Shown here in pieces: positions 37,294 to 46,366 of a DNA stretch of 64,000 nucleotides. The notes under the pieces were generated by a model. That model was not told the DNA's origin and ran no database searches. It saw nothing but the letters and a program-made list of their open reading frames with translations. The first letter of the stretch is position 1, and every line of letters begins with the position of its first letter. The translations under genes and the position numbers were made by a program. Source of the stretch: Stutzerimonas stutzeri (lineage in GTDB: Bacteria; Pseudomonadota; Gammaproteobacteria; Pseudomonadales; Pseudomonadaceae); the NCBI RefSeq assembly GCF_038561965.1, contig NZ_CP139348.1:2976001-3040000 (forward strand), written 5' to 3'.

Positions 37294-38048
37294 CAAGCCA
37301 CCACATCCATCTGACAGAACTTACTGATCCCAGCACCCTGCACCAGATCATCGGCCAGCAGCTCGACAGTGCTGGCAAGCTTGACGTATTCCTGGCTGAA
37401 CACTGGCAGTTCACTAGTCAAGCCGAACTTAGCGCGACGAGGCCGCAAGCTGAAGGGCTCGCCCGATTGCGCATCGTTCAGGCCAGCGATGTACAGCTCC
37501 AGTTCGACCGGGGCGCCCGCCAGCATGTGCAAGGCACTGGCTTTCAGAGGCGTGTAACTGACCGAAACGCCAGCAGCCGTGACGGCAGCGGACTTGCTGA
37601 TAATGCCGTGGGGCGTCAGGACATAGTCGGTACCCGCCACTAGTTCAACCCCTTCTGCCGGGGCGGCAACCACAGTATTCACCGTTACCGTTTTGCTGGT
37701 ATCGGGAAGGTGTTTGAACGGGATCAGCTCGCCGACCACTCCACCAGCGATGAGCTGCTCATCCACAACAGGCGTCACCGCAACGGACACGATGTTGGAA
37801 TTGGTCACGCGTGCAATGTTTTCGGGGGTCAGGTCGTACATGCCGATGGCAGCGGTAACGCCGGTTACCTGCTCTTTGACGTTGCGATTACCACCGCCAC
37901 CGCGGTAGTTCGGCAGTTGCTTCTTCTCGGTGGCATACGCCACGTTGAAAGTGTCGCAGTTGCCGATGTCGAGGAACGGATCTTGCGAGCCATATTTGCG
38001 GGCATAGATGATGCCCTCACCAATGAAGCTGCGGTCTACTTGGGCCAT
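37293..38048 (-). CDS. Major tail tube protein
   Basis: 251 aa of the length and beta-rich make-up of siphovirus tail tube proteins, with a poly-Gly turn (NYRGGGGNRNVKEQVTG). Order in the late operon (head completion, tail terminator, tube, tape measure) supports the call. RBS GGAGAGCCCGCA. No chaperone gene follows on this strand. Confidence 0.8.
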   Translation of the reverse strand: MAQVDRSFIGEGIIYARKYGSQDPFLDIGNCDTFNVAYATEKKQLPNYRGGGGNRNVKEQVTGVTAAIGMYDLTPENIARVTNSNIVSVAVTPVVDEQLIAGGVVGELIPFKHLPDTSKTVTVNTVVAAPAEGVELVAGTDYVLTPHGIISKSAAVTAAGVSVSYTPLKASALHMLAGAPVELELYIAGLNDAQSGEPFSLRPRRAKFGLTSELPVFSQEYVKLASTVELLADDLVQGAGISKFCQMDVVA

Positions 38049-38060
38049 TGCGGGCTCTCC

Positions 38061-38249
38061 TTACTTTTTGGTTTCGCCCTTGGGGGCGGAATTTGACTGG
38101 GCTTCCGGCTGAGGTTCCGGCTTAAGAAAGCCTTTCGCTTTGGCGTGGTCAGCAACGGCTTGTGTGACGTCTTGTGCGCCAACCTCGTAGCGCTTGACGT
38201 CACCGCCCTGCTGGTAGTTGAACGGTTTACTGATGGTGACTCGCGGCAT
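38061..38249 (-). CDS. Small head-tail region protein
   Basis: 62 aa, beginning MPRVTISKPFNYQQGGD, with a Pro/Lys-rich C-terminus. The start at 38249 has GTGAGGCCAACC in front; the open frame up to 38306 lies inside the neighbour. Similar short proteins are found just before tail tube genes; function unknown. Confidence 0.6.
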   Translation of the reverse strand: MPRVTISKPFNYQQGGDVKRYEVGAQDVTQAVADHAKAKGFLKPEPQPEAQSNSAPKGETKK

Positions 38250-38257
38250 GGTTGGCC

Positions 38258-38695
38258 TCACTTGAGTGGTTGCAGGTAGGTGATTTGCAGCGGCAGTACG
38301 TGGCATGCCCAGCGGCGACCTTCACCGGGCGGCATTGGCGTCTCTGTCTGGAACGAGGCGGTCTGCACGCCCTGGGTCGTCAGCCCGGCCTTGGTGCCAG
38401 GGAGGGCAACCTTGATTGCCAGCCGCGCCGCGCGCAGCGCCGGAGCAAAGCCCCGCCGACGAGTGATGGCGGTGACGTTGAGGGTGACGCGCTCTCGCAC
38501 ACTGCCGGACCCGGCTCGCTCGACTTCCACGGTTTGCCCTGGCTGGATGACGATGAAGTCATCCGGCAGGGTCTCGTCGTCAGAGTCGAGAATGCGCAGC
38601 ACGCTGTCCTCGAAAACCAAGCCACCGAACGACGGCACAACGCCAAGGCGCGCGATGACCTCCGCGACGATGGCGGATTGCATATCGATGAGCAT
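38258..38695 (-). CDS. Tail completion/terminator protein
   Basis: 145 aa. The N-terminus (AIVAEVIARLGVVPSFGG) and mixed alpha/beta pattern resemble phage tail terminator proteins (gpU-like). It is placed between the head-tail joining protein and the tail tube gene, as expected. The assignment rests mainly on order. Confidence 0.6.
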   Translation of the reverse strand: MLIDMQSAIVAEVIARLGVVPSFGGLVFEDSVLRILDSDDETLPDDFIVIQPGQTVEVERAGSGSVRERVTLNVTAITRRRGFAPALRAARLAIKVALPGTKAGLTTQGVQTASFQTETPMPPGEGRRWACHVLPLQITYLQPLK

Positions 38696-38697
38696 GA

Positions 38698-39012
38698 TCA
38701 GGGCACCACGTAAAGGGTGAGCCAGTGGCCGTCATCGGTGGCAATGCCGTCGATGTGCCAGGTTTTGCCGTCGAGACGGAACGCGCCTCGGCGATCAAAC
38801 GGTTGAAGCGAGGCCTTCCGGACGGTGATAGTCACCGCCCGATCGAGCATGCCGCTAACCGTATCTAGCCGCTCGACATCGCGATCGAGAATGACCTCGA
38901 CGCCGCTGGCCAGGACAGTACCGGCGGCGTTTAAGTAGCCGGCGGTGCCGTCGTTGAGGCTGGCCATGATGGCGGCGTCCATCGCCGCCAGTGAATCGCC
39001 GAAGCCAGCCAT
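38698..39012 (-). CDS. Head-tail joining protein
   Basis: 104 aa starting MAGFGDSLAAMDAAIM at 39012, two bases after the capsid stop. It ends in a beta domain (LDGKTWHIDGIATDDGHWLTL) like lambda gpFII-type adaptors. It would plug the portal and accept the tail. Confidence 0.65.
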   Translation of the reverse strand: MAGFGDSLAAMDAAIMASLNDGTAGYLNAAGTVLASGVEVILDRDVERLDTVSGMLDRAVTITVRKASLQPFDRRGAFRLDGKTWHIDGIATDDGHWLTLYVVP

Positions 39013-39014
39013 GG

Positions 39015-40013
39015 TCAGATCGTCAGCTCGCGGACGGAGGCCGGCCGGGTGCACAGGTGCAGCGGGTTGGACTGCGCCTCGCCTTCTACGCCCTTGCCGA
39101 ACTTCATCATCTCCAGCTTGGAGTAGTACGGCATGCCCTCGGTGTTGACCGTCTCCATGTAGTCGGCCGGGGCGAACGCGCTGATGAACAGCTCCGGCAC
39201 ACCGGTCGGCACTACGAAAGCGCGGTCTGCCGGGACAAAGGCGGAGCCGCCCAACTGGCCCTTGTAACGCTCCCAGGTGATGCCGCCGAACTCGAACGGC
39301 TGCCGGCGATCACCCATCAGTGCCTGAGCGGCCTGCCAACCCAGGTAAGGTTCGCGGACTTTCGGGTGGGCAATGAATTTCTTCCAGTACTCCTTGCCGC
39401 AGTACGCATGGGCACCGGTGCTGGTGACGGCGCCGAGGGCGTCTTCTTGCGCGTCCAGCACCTCGACACACTTGCCGCTCACGTCCGTGTCGTCGTTGTT
39501 CAGCTCCATGCTGAAGGCTTTCGGGCGCTTGATATCGAAGCGCTGGAAGATGTCGAACAGAACGCTTTGCCCATCCGCGTCCACCACCTTGCCCATGATG
39601 GCGCCGATACGCTGGAACTCGTGGGTGAGGTCAAGCTGGCGGCGCGCCTTTTCGATGCGCCGCGCCACGTAAGCCTGCACCTGCATCAGCTCGGTGAGGC
39701 TACCGACGGCGCGGATGCCCTGAATCTCATCCGCCAGAATCTGGAAGGTCTGCGGTAAGTGCACGGTATTGAACGGGATCAGAGTGCGCATGCCGCCGAT
39801 GACTGCCTGACCGGCACTACCGCGAGCTGCGGCTTTGACCAGTGCGAGCGTCATGCCGTCCTTTTCGATCTGCACGACGGTACCGGCTACGCCTTGCTCC
39901 TCGAACAAGCCGGCGGCAGCGATCTGCCCTGGCAGCACGTGGTCTTCGTTGATGACGGTGAGCAGCGCGTCTACGCCGAACGCCTCGTCTTGGAAAATGG
40001 TGATCTCGGCCAT
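39015..40013 (-). CDS. Major capsid protein (lambda gpE family)
   Basis: 332 aa. It shows gpE-family features: an N-terminal FGVDALLTVINEDHVLPGQI, the long E-loop/spine helix with LTELMQVQAYVARRIEKARR, and a C-terminal region ending RPASVRELTI. AGGAGCCCAAC precedes the ATG. It lies downstream of decoration and protease genes, the lambda D-E order. A perfect hairpin precedes it at 40034-40055. Confidence 0.9.
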   Translation of the reverse strand: MAEITIFQDEAFGVDALLTVINEDHVLPGQIAAAGLFEEQGVAGTVVQIEKDGMTLALVKAAARGSAGQAVIGGMRTLIPFNTVHLPQTFQILADEIQGIRAVGSLTELMQVQAYVARRIEKARRQLDLTHEFQRIGAIMGKVVDADGQSVLFDIFQRFDIKRPKAFSMELNNDDTDVSGKCVEVLDAQEDALGAVTSTGAHAYCGKEYWKKFIAHPKVREPYLGWQAAQALMGDRRQPFEFGGITWERYKGQLGGSAFVPADRAFVVPTGVPELFISAFAPADYMETVNTEGMPYYSKLEMMKFGKGVEGEAQSNPLHLCTRPASVRELTI

Positions 40014-40033
40014 GTTGGGCTCCTAGAAATGCG

Positions 40034-40055
40034 AAGCCCCGCATTTGCGGGGCTT
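40034..40055. other. Perfect hairpin before the capsid gene
   Basis: AAGCCCCGC and GCGGGGCTT form a 9-bp stem with an ATTT loop. There is no T-run on either strand. It may stabilise or separate the capsid mRNA, or weakly attenuate readthrough. Confidence 0.55.
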
Positions 40056-40083
40056 GGGGTGTTGGGGTTGCTGCGAATGGCAA

Positions 40084-40719
40084 TCAGGGGCGGATGATGA
40101 TGCCCTTGGCCAGCAGGTCGGCGCGGCCGTTGGCGTCCAGACCGGTGAGCAGGCGCTCGATGACCTCGGCGTCGCGCATCACGCCTACCGCGCGTACGTC
40201 GTTGACAGTGGCGTCCACCGAGGCGAACAGGATGCCGCTAGCCGTACGCCGACCATCGTCAGTGCCGGCTTCGTCATAGCCCGTGTATTCGCCCAGATTC
40301 GCCAGCACGGCCAGAGTGAAGCCATCGTCCACGGCGAAGTCGGTCGAGCCATCGCTCAGGGTGAACGTCAGCCCACCGCCAGTAAACGGCTGGCCTACGG
40401 TGCCCGTACCCACCCGCGAACCGGTCGGGTCAACCAGATCGAACTTGCCTCCGTTGGCGGCGACCTCGGTGATGGTGAGCAGGTAATCGCCGGTGATGGC
40501 TGCGCTGGTGACGGTGACGGAGCCGACGGTACCGTTGCCGGTGTTGCCGGCATCGGCGGTTGGGGTCAGTGCGTTGGCGGCAGTGATCAGCGCGATCAAT
40601 GTCCCAGCCATGAGGATGCCGGAGCCGGCGGCAATGACCACCTCCTCGCGGCTGCGGGTGCCGTTGGCCTCCGAAAGGAGGAACTCGCCGGCGTACACGC
40701 CTTCGGTTTTGATGGTCAT
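40084..40719 (-). CDS. Head decoration protein
   Basis: 211 aa. The N-terminal part (GVYAGEFLLSEANGTRSREE) and C-terminal part (RTASGILFASVDATVNDVRA) match capsid decoration proteins; a Gly/Thr-rich insert (about residues 50-140) is longer than in lambda gpD (110 aa). It stabilises the expanded capsid. The start overlaps the protease stop (ATGA). Confidence 0.8.
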   Translation of the reverse strand: MTIKTEGVYAGEFLLSEANGTRSREEVVIAAGSGILMAGTLIALITAANALTPTADAGNTGNGTVGSVTVTSAAITGDYLLTITEVAANGGKFDLVDPTGSRVGTGTVGQPFTGGGLTFTLSDGSTDFAVDDGFTLAVLANLGEYTGYDEAGTDDGRRTASGILFASVDATVNDVRAVGVMRDAEVIERLLTGLDANGRADLLAKGIIIRP

Positions 40720-41951
40720 GCTTGTTTTCCTCCTTTCGAGGCTTGGGGGCGGCGCCGGGCGTAGACCTCACTCGGCGACGGGGGTTGGTGCGCGCTGGCC
40801 TGGGGGACGTCGTCCAGCGGCGGCAGGTTGCTGATCTCCACCTGCCCGCTGTTCTTGGCTAGCTTGTCGAACAGCTTTGCCCGGGCCTGCTCGCCGGTCA
40901 GGCCCGCTTCGATCAGCCCCTGGGCTTCATCCGGCAGCTTGGCTACCAGGCAGGCGGCGCGAACATCCTTGGCGCGGTTGAAGTGAGCTTGCACAGCCTC
41001 GCTGCTGGCCAGCGCGCTGGCACGGATCAGGTAGCTGACGCAGTTGCTCATGCCTGCTTGCGCGCAGTCCGCCGCAAGCTTTGCGGCCAGCTCGGCAGCT
41101 TCAGGGGGCTGAGGTTGCGGGTCGGGTTCCGGGGTCGGTTCCGGCTCGGGCGTTGGCTCGGGTTGGGGCTCGGGTTGGGGCTCAGGCTCAGGAGGCTGCT
41201 CTACTTCGCCAACCAGACGCAGAGCCGCTTCGGGCACGTTGCGATAGCGGTTGAGGATTTTTCCAAGCGGGGCGTTGTTCACCAGCGGTTCGCCCTCGCC
41301 GAACACTTCGTCAACGAAACCGTGTGCCTTGGCCTCGCTTGCGGTGAGCCAGGTCGTGTCGTTGATCATGCGGCGCAGCTCGGCGTCATCGATGGTCAAC
41401 GTGCGGTGCTGGTAGCTGGCGACGATGCCCTCGAAGGCCTTGTCCATCATGTCGGCCATCTTGCGCAGCTCGTCGCTGTCGCCAGCCATGAAGGTCCAGG
41501 GATTGTGGATCATGAACATGGCGTTGTCCGCCATGGTCACGCGGTGCGCGCCGCACACCGCCACGCTGCCAGCACTGAAGCACGCGCCATCGATCTGGCC
41601 GGTGCAACGCTCGCCCAGCGCTCGCAGCGCGTTGTGGATGGCGATACCGTCGAAGAGGTCGCCGCCGATGGTGTCGAAATGCACCAGCACCTGCGAGACG
41701 CCGTCGTCCACTTCCTTGAGGTCGCGGATGAAGTCTCCCGAGGTCACGCCCCAGAAGCCGATCTCGCCATAGATGTAGACCTCGATCGGCTTGCCGCCCT
41801 CCTCGTCGGCCGACTGGATGCTGTACCAGTGTTCGGCGTTGAGCTGCGGTGCGCCTTCGGCACGGTTGAAGATACGCGGCTGCTCCAGGGTGCTGATGCC
41901 CCAGCCACCCAGCATGACCGCCAGCGCGAGGCGGTTGGTCATTTTCATCAT
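40716..41951 (-). CDS. ClpP-like head maturation protease with scaffold-like tail
   Basis: 411 aa. A ClpP-fold serine protease occupies the first ~210 residues: VYIYGEIGFWGVT, catalytic Ser in GACFSAGSVAVC and His in MFMIHNPWTFMAGD. A Pro/Glu linker of repeated P-E dipeptides follows, then an alpha-helical C-terminal part of about 130 residues that may serve as internal scaffold. RBS GAGGAAACCCG. The start overlaps the portal stop. Confidence 0.88.
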   Translation of the reverse strand: MMKMTNRLALAVMLGGWGISTLEQPRIFNRAEGAPQLNAEHWYSIQSADEEGGKPIEVYIYGEIGFWGVTSGDFIRDLKEVDDGVSQVLVHFDTIGGDLFDGIAIHNALRALGERCTGQIDGACFSAGSVAVCGAHRVTMADNAMFMIHNPWTFMAGDSDELRKMADMMDKAFEGIVASYQHRTLTIDDAELRRMINDTTWLTASEAKAHGFVDEVFGEGEPLVNNAPLGKILNRYRNVPEAALRLVGEVEQPPEPEPQPEPQPEPTPEPEPTPEPDPQPQPPEAAELAAKLAADCAQAGMSNCVSYLIRASALASSEAVQAHFNRAKDVRAACLVAKLPDEAQGLIEAGLTGEQARAKLFDKLAKNSGQVEISNLPPLDDVPQASAHQPPSPSEVYARRRPQASKGGKQA

Positions 41952-43408
41952 CGGGTTTCCTCTTTATCGCCCGCCAGCGCGGCCGTGTCAGTGGTGTAGT
42001 CGAGGCCGAGCGTCTGGGCCCGGGCGTTGTCGTCGGCGTTTTCCTGGTCGATGACCTCTGCGTCGTAGCCGCTTCGCAGTGCGTGTTCGCTGCGGCTGGC
42101 CAGGCCTCCCTTGATCTCGAGCAGCTTGCCCTGCACGTCCTGTACGGGGTGCATGTAGGCCCAGCCTTGCGGTACCCAGCGGGTGCGAAGGTAGTCGCGG
42201 CGCTTTGCCTGGTAGTCCGGCAACGCGATGGCACCGGACAACCAGGCGGCGTCGAGCCATGCCGCGCGCACCGGACGGCACAGCTGAAACACGTACACAC
42301 CGAACTGCAGCTGCTCGATGCGGCGGCGGAACTCGTTCAGCAGCACGCGGAGAACGCGGTCGCTGATATCTGTCATATCGCCGGTCAGCAGCTCGTAGGG
42401 CAGCTCGATACCGGCCGCTGCAGCCATGAGCTGTTGCCGCATGAAGTCGACGTATGTGTCACCCGCCGAAGGCGGGGCGGAGAACACGACCTCCTCGCCT
42501 TCGAGCAGCTCCTGCATGGTGCCCGGCTCCATCGCCACCATCGGGGTGCCGTCGGAGTCGCTGGTGAAGGGCTTGCCGGTCACCGGGTCGACGGTCGGCG
42601 GGCCATCCGGTCGAGGCTTGGTGATGAAGCCGGCGAAGAGGTTGGCCACTTCTTGGCGGAAGAGCACCGCGTCGTCGTAGTTGTCGAGCGACTTGAGCCG
42701 CAGCAGCACCGGAGCCAGACGCGGGATGCCACGCAGCTGTCCACCTTCGAGGGGCTCGAAGATATGAAGCACTTCGCTTGCCGGGATGCGATGCAATGCG
42801 TTGTAGGTGGTTCCGATGGCCCTCGCATCGCCGGGGTGGTTCTTCCACATCCAGTACGCCACGCGGCGACCGACCTGGTCGAACTCGATGCCAGCCCGCA
42901 CCACGTTTCCCTTGCGGGTAACGAAGTTGCGGTCCAGTGGCACGAACTCAGGCGGCAAGATCTGCAACTGCAACGGCACCACCAGGCCATCCTCGGGCTT
43001 GCGGTAGCGCAGCCTGACGAAGCACTCGCCAGACTCTTCGACCATTCGCGCGATGACGCTTTGCTGGCCGTAGAAGTCGGTCAGGTTGTCGGCATCCGAC
43101 TCGTCGGTCCAGTCGCTCCAGAGCTCGTTGATGGCGCTGCGCAGCGCAGGGTCCTTGATTTGCGCACGGGGGGTGATGCCAGTACCAATCAGGCTGCTGA
43201 CCCGTTTGGAGATTCCGCTAGCGGCCCAGGGGTTGTTGCGCACCGCGGCCTTGGAGCGCTTGCGCAGCGCTGGCAGTGCTGGAATGGCGACAGCGTTCAG
43301 CGCTGCCTCCGGCGCGTCCCAGCCTTGAGCGCGGCGACCATTGCCGGCCCCCTCGTAGCTGTTGACCACCTGCAGGCGGGGTGACTTAGCACGGATTCGA
43401 TAACCCAT
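41948..43408 (-). CDS. Portal protein (lambda gpB family)
   Basis: 486 aa. N-terminal region with RSKAAVRNNPWAASGISKRV, the stem/wing part with HIFEPLEGGQLRGIPRLAPV, and the C-terminal ELPYELLTGDMTD and EFRRRIEQLQF, all typical of lambda-type portals. It forms the dodecameric DNA gate. ATG 43408 shares a base with the gpW stop; a GTG one codon upstream (43411) is the alternative. Confidence 0.9.
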   Translation of the reverse strand: MGYRIRAKSPRLQVVNSYEGAGNGRRAQGWDAPEAALNAVAIPALPALRKRSKAAVRNNPWAASGISKRVSSLIGTGITPRAQIKDPALRSAINELWSDWTDESDADNLTDFYGQQSVIARMVEESGECFVRLRYRKPEDGLVVPLQLQILPPEFVPLDRNFVTRKGNVVRAGIEFDQVGRRVAYWMWKNHPGDARAIGTTYNALHRIPASEVLHIFEPLEGGQLRGIPRLAPVLLRLKSLDNYDDAVLFRQEVANLFAGFITKPRPDGPPTVDPVTGKPFTSDSDGTPMVAMEPGTMQELLEGEEVVFSAPPSAGDTYVDFMRQQLMAAAAGIELPYELLTGDMTDISDRVLRVLLNEFRRRIEQLQFGVYVFQLCRPVRAAWLDAAWLSGAIALPDYQAKRRDYLRTRWVPQGWAYMHPVQDVQGKLLEIKGGLASRSEHALRSGYDAEVIDQENADDNARAQTLGLDYTTDTAALAGDKEETR

Positions 43409-43626
43409 CACGCCCCCTTGCCACGACTGTAGAGACGAATCTGCCGGGGCCGGCCGTGGCGGGATTCCCGTGCGGCCTCGACGGCGTACTGGTCCTCGAG
43501 CATGCGCAGGCTGGCGAGTGATGCACGATCCAGACGGCGATCACCCTTGCTGACGCTCTGCCCTTTCTCAAGCAGTTCCTTGATCGACGCCCGGACTTCA
43601 TCCAGGCGCTGTTGTGCGCTTGCCAT
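43408..43626 (-). CDS. gpW-like head-tail connector protein
   Basis: 72 aa. SAQQRLDEVRASIKELLEKG then a short beta hairpin (QSVSKGDRRL) and ASLASLRMLEDQYAVEA follow the lambda gpW pattern; position between terminase and portal is also as in lambda. The start is ATG 43626; the longer frame to 43818 lies inside the terminase gene. Confidence 0.75.
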   Translation of the reverse strand: MASAQQRLDEVRASIKELLEKGQSVSKGDRRLDRASLASLRMLEDQYAVEAARESRHGRPRQIRLYSRGKGA

Positions 43627-43640
43627 TGGGCGCCCTCGTT

Positions 43641-45611
43641 TCATCGTTTCAGGTAGGCGCTGCGTGATACCCGGCGCGCGGTGGGTGATGGTGCGGGCTT
43701 TGCGAGAGGTGGGCTGGCTGTTTTCTCGGCATCCTCCTGCAGGGCAGCGACGTTGCTGCTCGCAGCTGGATGCGCGAACAAGCTGCCCTGGCTTACTGCA
43801 GCGCGCAGCCTGTCCCACTCGGCTTGGTGATAGCGGTGCAGCCCCAGGAACTGGGCAGCAGCCTGGTTGTAAACCAGCAGGTCGAGTACTTCGTTACGCT
43901 CGGCCTTGCCCTTCACCCAGACGGTTCGCTTGTAGCCCTTCACGTAGACGGTAATTTTTCGCTCTGCCACTGCTTGGTCGTAGAACTCGTCGGGCAGATC
44001 TTTCGAGAAGTGCAGCGCGCCAGGGCCGTCGGCGAACGGGTAGCGGTTGTAGATCCAGTCCTTCGCAGTGTCGGTACCGATGATCCAGAGCTCTGCGCCC
44101 TGTTTCTCAGTCTGGCCGTTGTGCTTCACGTCGACCTTCGACGGGCGCTGAGCCAGAACCGGCCGGCCTGGCTTGCTCGCGCCCTTCACCGCGAACACGT
44201 TTCGCCAGCGGCGCAGACGGGTGAACTGGTAAACCTCGTCGGTGTGGTGGCCACCGGAGTCGATGGCCGTGGCGCAAATGGCCATTTCCACGCCCGACAT
44301 ATGCCGGTACCGGCGCTTCAGCTGCTCGTCGAGAGCCTGCCAGGTGCGCTGGTCGGCTGGGTCTCCTGGGATCACGGCGAAATCTACAACCCAACGCTCT
44401 AGCCCTTCGCCCCATCCAATCACCAGCATTTCAAGGCGGTTGTGCTGAACGTCTACCGCGGCAGTGAGGATCAGCACACCAGGCGGAACCGAGCCCAGGC
44501 TGTAGTCCTCGGCGCGGGCCTTCAGCTCGCTGGCCTTGGTCATCTCCTGGGCGGCGTCCCACACCAGCGCCAAGCGGGTGTTGTAGAACACCTGCATGGG
44601 CTCGTTATCGCCACGGTCGGCAGCTTGCTTGGCCTTGTCGTACTGCTTGGCCAGGCTCTGCCACGAGAGCCAGCCCAGTGGCGAATACAGGGCATTCAGG
44701 TGGAAGCCCACCGTTTCGCCGTCCCCCTGCGCCGTTGCACGCCACTCGCCGGCCAGCAGCATGGCCGTTTTGTGGTGCTCTTCGATCAACGCACCACAGG
44801 CCGGATTGCCGCACAGGTAGTCGACTCGCTTGTAGTCGTCCGTCCACTTGAGGTTGCCCCACTCCAATACCTGGTGGTGCCCGCAGTGCGGGCACGGCAC
44901 GAAGTAGCGTCGCTTGTCGCTCGCTTCGTACAGATCGTCGATGCGCGAGGCGCCCTTGATCGTCGGCGAGCTGGAGAAGTAGAACTTCGCCTTGCGCCCG
45001 AACGTGGTGCCGCGAGCCTCGGCTAGCTCGATGGGATCGCCTTCGCTGTCTACATCGACGTCCCAACGGTCGATCTCGTCGCCGTAGATGTATCGCGCAG
45101 CCAGCTCTGCCAGGTTGGCAGCGGAGCCTGCGGTGGTGCAGTAGAGCGTCCCGCCTTCGAATTCTTTGGTATCCAGCGTGTTGCGGGCGTCACGCGAACG
45201 CGGTTTAGCGACGCGCTTGCCCAGCTCAGGGACTGCCTTGATCGTCTTGTCGATCCGGCTGGAAACTCGGCGGGCCAGCTTCTCGCTGGGCAGCAGCGCC
45301 AGGATATTCGCCGGCGCCATGTGGATGTTGCCGCCGATCCAGTTGAGCGCGATCTGCGTCTTCATCATCTGCGAGGCAACCATGGTCACCACGCGCTTGC
45401 ACGGATGTAGCGGAGAAAGGCAGCGCATTGGCTCGCGAGCGAATGGCGTGCGATCTGTGTGGTACTTACCGGGCTCAGCGGCGCCTGTGTCCTTCGGAAT
45501 GCGCTGGTATTCGTCAGCCCACTGGTCAATCCAGAGTTCGGGGTCCAGGTGCAGGCCCCTCAGGTATGCCGCGCGGTACGTGGCGGCACCGTTGGCATAG
45601 GGGTATTGCAT
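43641..45611 (-). CDS. Terminase large subunit (lambda gpA family)
   Basis: 656 aa. N-terminal ATPase with a degenerate Walker A (VVTMVASQMMKTQIALN) and Walker B (ARYIYGDEIDRWD), a zinc-finger-like CPHCGH...CGNPAC, and a C-terminal nuclease region with acidic residues (TAAVDVQHNRLEM; ATAIDSGGHHTDEV). It cuts cos or concatemers and powers packaging. It follows the small subunit by two bases. Confidence 0.92.
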   Translation of the reverse strand: MQYPYANGAATYRAAYLRGLHLDPELWIDQWADEYQRIPKDTGAAEPGKYHTDRTPFAREPMRCLSPLHPCKRVVTMVASQMMKTQIALNWIGGNIHMAPANILALLPSEKLARRVSSRIDKTIKAVPELGKRVAKPRSRDARNTLDTKEFEGGTLYCTTAGSAANLAELAARYIYGDEIDRWDVDVDSEGDPIELAEARGTTFGRKAKFYFSSSPTIKGASRIDDLYEASDKRRYFVPCPHCGHHQVLEWGNLKWTDDYKRVDYLCGNPACGALIEEHHKTAMLLAGEWRATAQGDGETVGFHLNALYSPLGWLSWQSLAKQYDKAKQAADRGDNEPMQVFYNTRLALVWDAAQEMTKASELKARAEDYSLGSVPPGVLILTAAVDVQHNRLEMLVIGWGEGLERWVVDFAVIPGDPADQRTWQALDEQLKRRYRHMSGVEMAICATAIDSGGHHTDEVYQFTRLRRWRNVFAVKGASKPGRPVLAQRPSKVDVKHNGQTEKQGAELWIIGTDTAKDWIYNRYPFADGPGALHFSKDLPDEFYDQAVAERKITVYVKGYKRTVWVKGKAERNEVLDLLVYNQAAAQFLGLHRYHQAEWDRLRAAVSQGSLFAHPAASSNVAALQEDAEKTASPPLAKPAPSPTARRVSRSAYLKR

Positions 45612-45613
45612 GG

Positions 45614-46195
45614 CTAGTTCGGCTCCTTCGCCCCCTGTTCCAGCTCGGCATCCAGCTGCACCAGGCTGGCGGCATCCTCGAGGACGCTGCGCAGCAGCTC
45701 GGTCAGGCGTCGTTCCATTTCCCAGGTATCGGTGATTGCGATCAGCTCGCCAGCCACTTTCGGCGGCAGGCCGAGGATCAGGTCGCGCAGCGTGCGGGCA
45801 GTGTTGAAGGCAGCGAGGTCGACCGCCTTGCGCTCGACCAGCTCGCCACGGCCCTTGAGGAATTCGTCCTCGGCCAGCAGCGAGAGGAAGTGCTCTCGGT
45901 GCGCCCGGGCCTTTTGATAGGAATCGCCACCCCCCGCGGGCGGCATGCTCGACGTCTGTGCGTGTGAGGTGACCAGCGAATGCACGCCCTTCTCGGCCCG
46001 ATCACGCTGGTGGCGCTCAGAGACGCCGGCCTTGCTCGGGTCTGCCGTTTCGCCAAGCAATGCAAGAGTGGCTTCGACGTCGACCTTCTTGCCGTCCTCG
46101 GTCAGCACTAGGCGGCCCTGCTTGCCCAGTTTGGAAACATACGGCCGAGACCAGCCGCGGCTATCCGCGAACTCAGCCTTTGTCATGACCGTCAT
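45614..46195 (-). CDS. Terminase small subunit (Nu1-like)
   Basis: 193 aa. A winged-helix N-terminus (TKAEFADSRGWSRPYVSKLG) as in lambda gpNu1, a low-complexity middle, and a C-terminal helical domain (ERRLTELLRSVLEDAASLV). The start at 46195 follows ACAGGTGA; the longer frame to 46222 is less likely. TTAACC repeats just upstream (46207-46251) may be its binding sites. Confidence 0.85.
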   Translation of the reverse strand: MTVMTKAEFADSRGWSRPYVSKLGKQGRLVLTEDGKKVDVEATLALLGETADPSKAGVSERHQRDRAEKGVHSLVTSHAQTSSMPPAGGGDSYQKARAHREHFLSLLAEDEFLKGRGELVERKAVDLAAFNTARTLRDLILGLPPKVAGELIAITDTWEMERRLTELLRSVLEDAASLVQLDAELEQGAKEPN

Positions 46196-46206
46196 GCATT
46201 CACCTG

Positions 46207-46251
46207 TTAACCGAAACAGCATGAGGGTTAACCGATTAACCCTGATTAACT
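46207..46251. repeat. TTAAC(C/T) direct repeats, possible cosB-like sites
   Basis: TTAACC at 46207, 46228 and 46236 and TTAACT at 46246, immediately upstream of the small terminase gene. Spacing is 21, 8 and 10 nt. The whole non-coding gap 46196-46366 holds nothing else recognisable. Confidence 0.5.
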
Positions 46252-46366
46252 AACTTCCAGCCCCACCCACTACCGCGAGGGCGGGGTTCGAATTACCCTT
46301 GCCGGCGGCGCCCTTCCAGGGGCCCCGGCGCTTGGAGCCCAGGTCTGGCAGGGCTGGATGGACAGG

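Noticed and set aside
40983..41999. 338-aa rightward open frame opposite the head protease
   Set aside because: Antisense of a ClpP-like gene with a Pro/Glu linker; the Gly/Arg-rich product is typical of shadow frames.
42083..43384. 433-aa rightward open frame opposite the portal gene
   Set aside because: It is an antisense shadow of a clear portal protein; high GC keeps long frames open and it has no domain or RBS.
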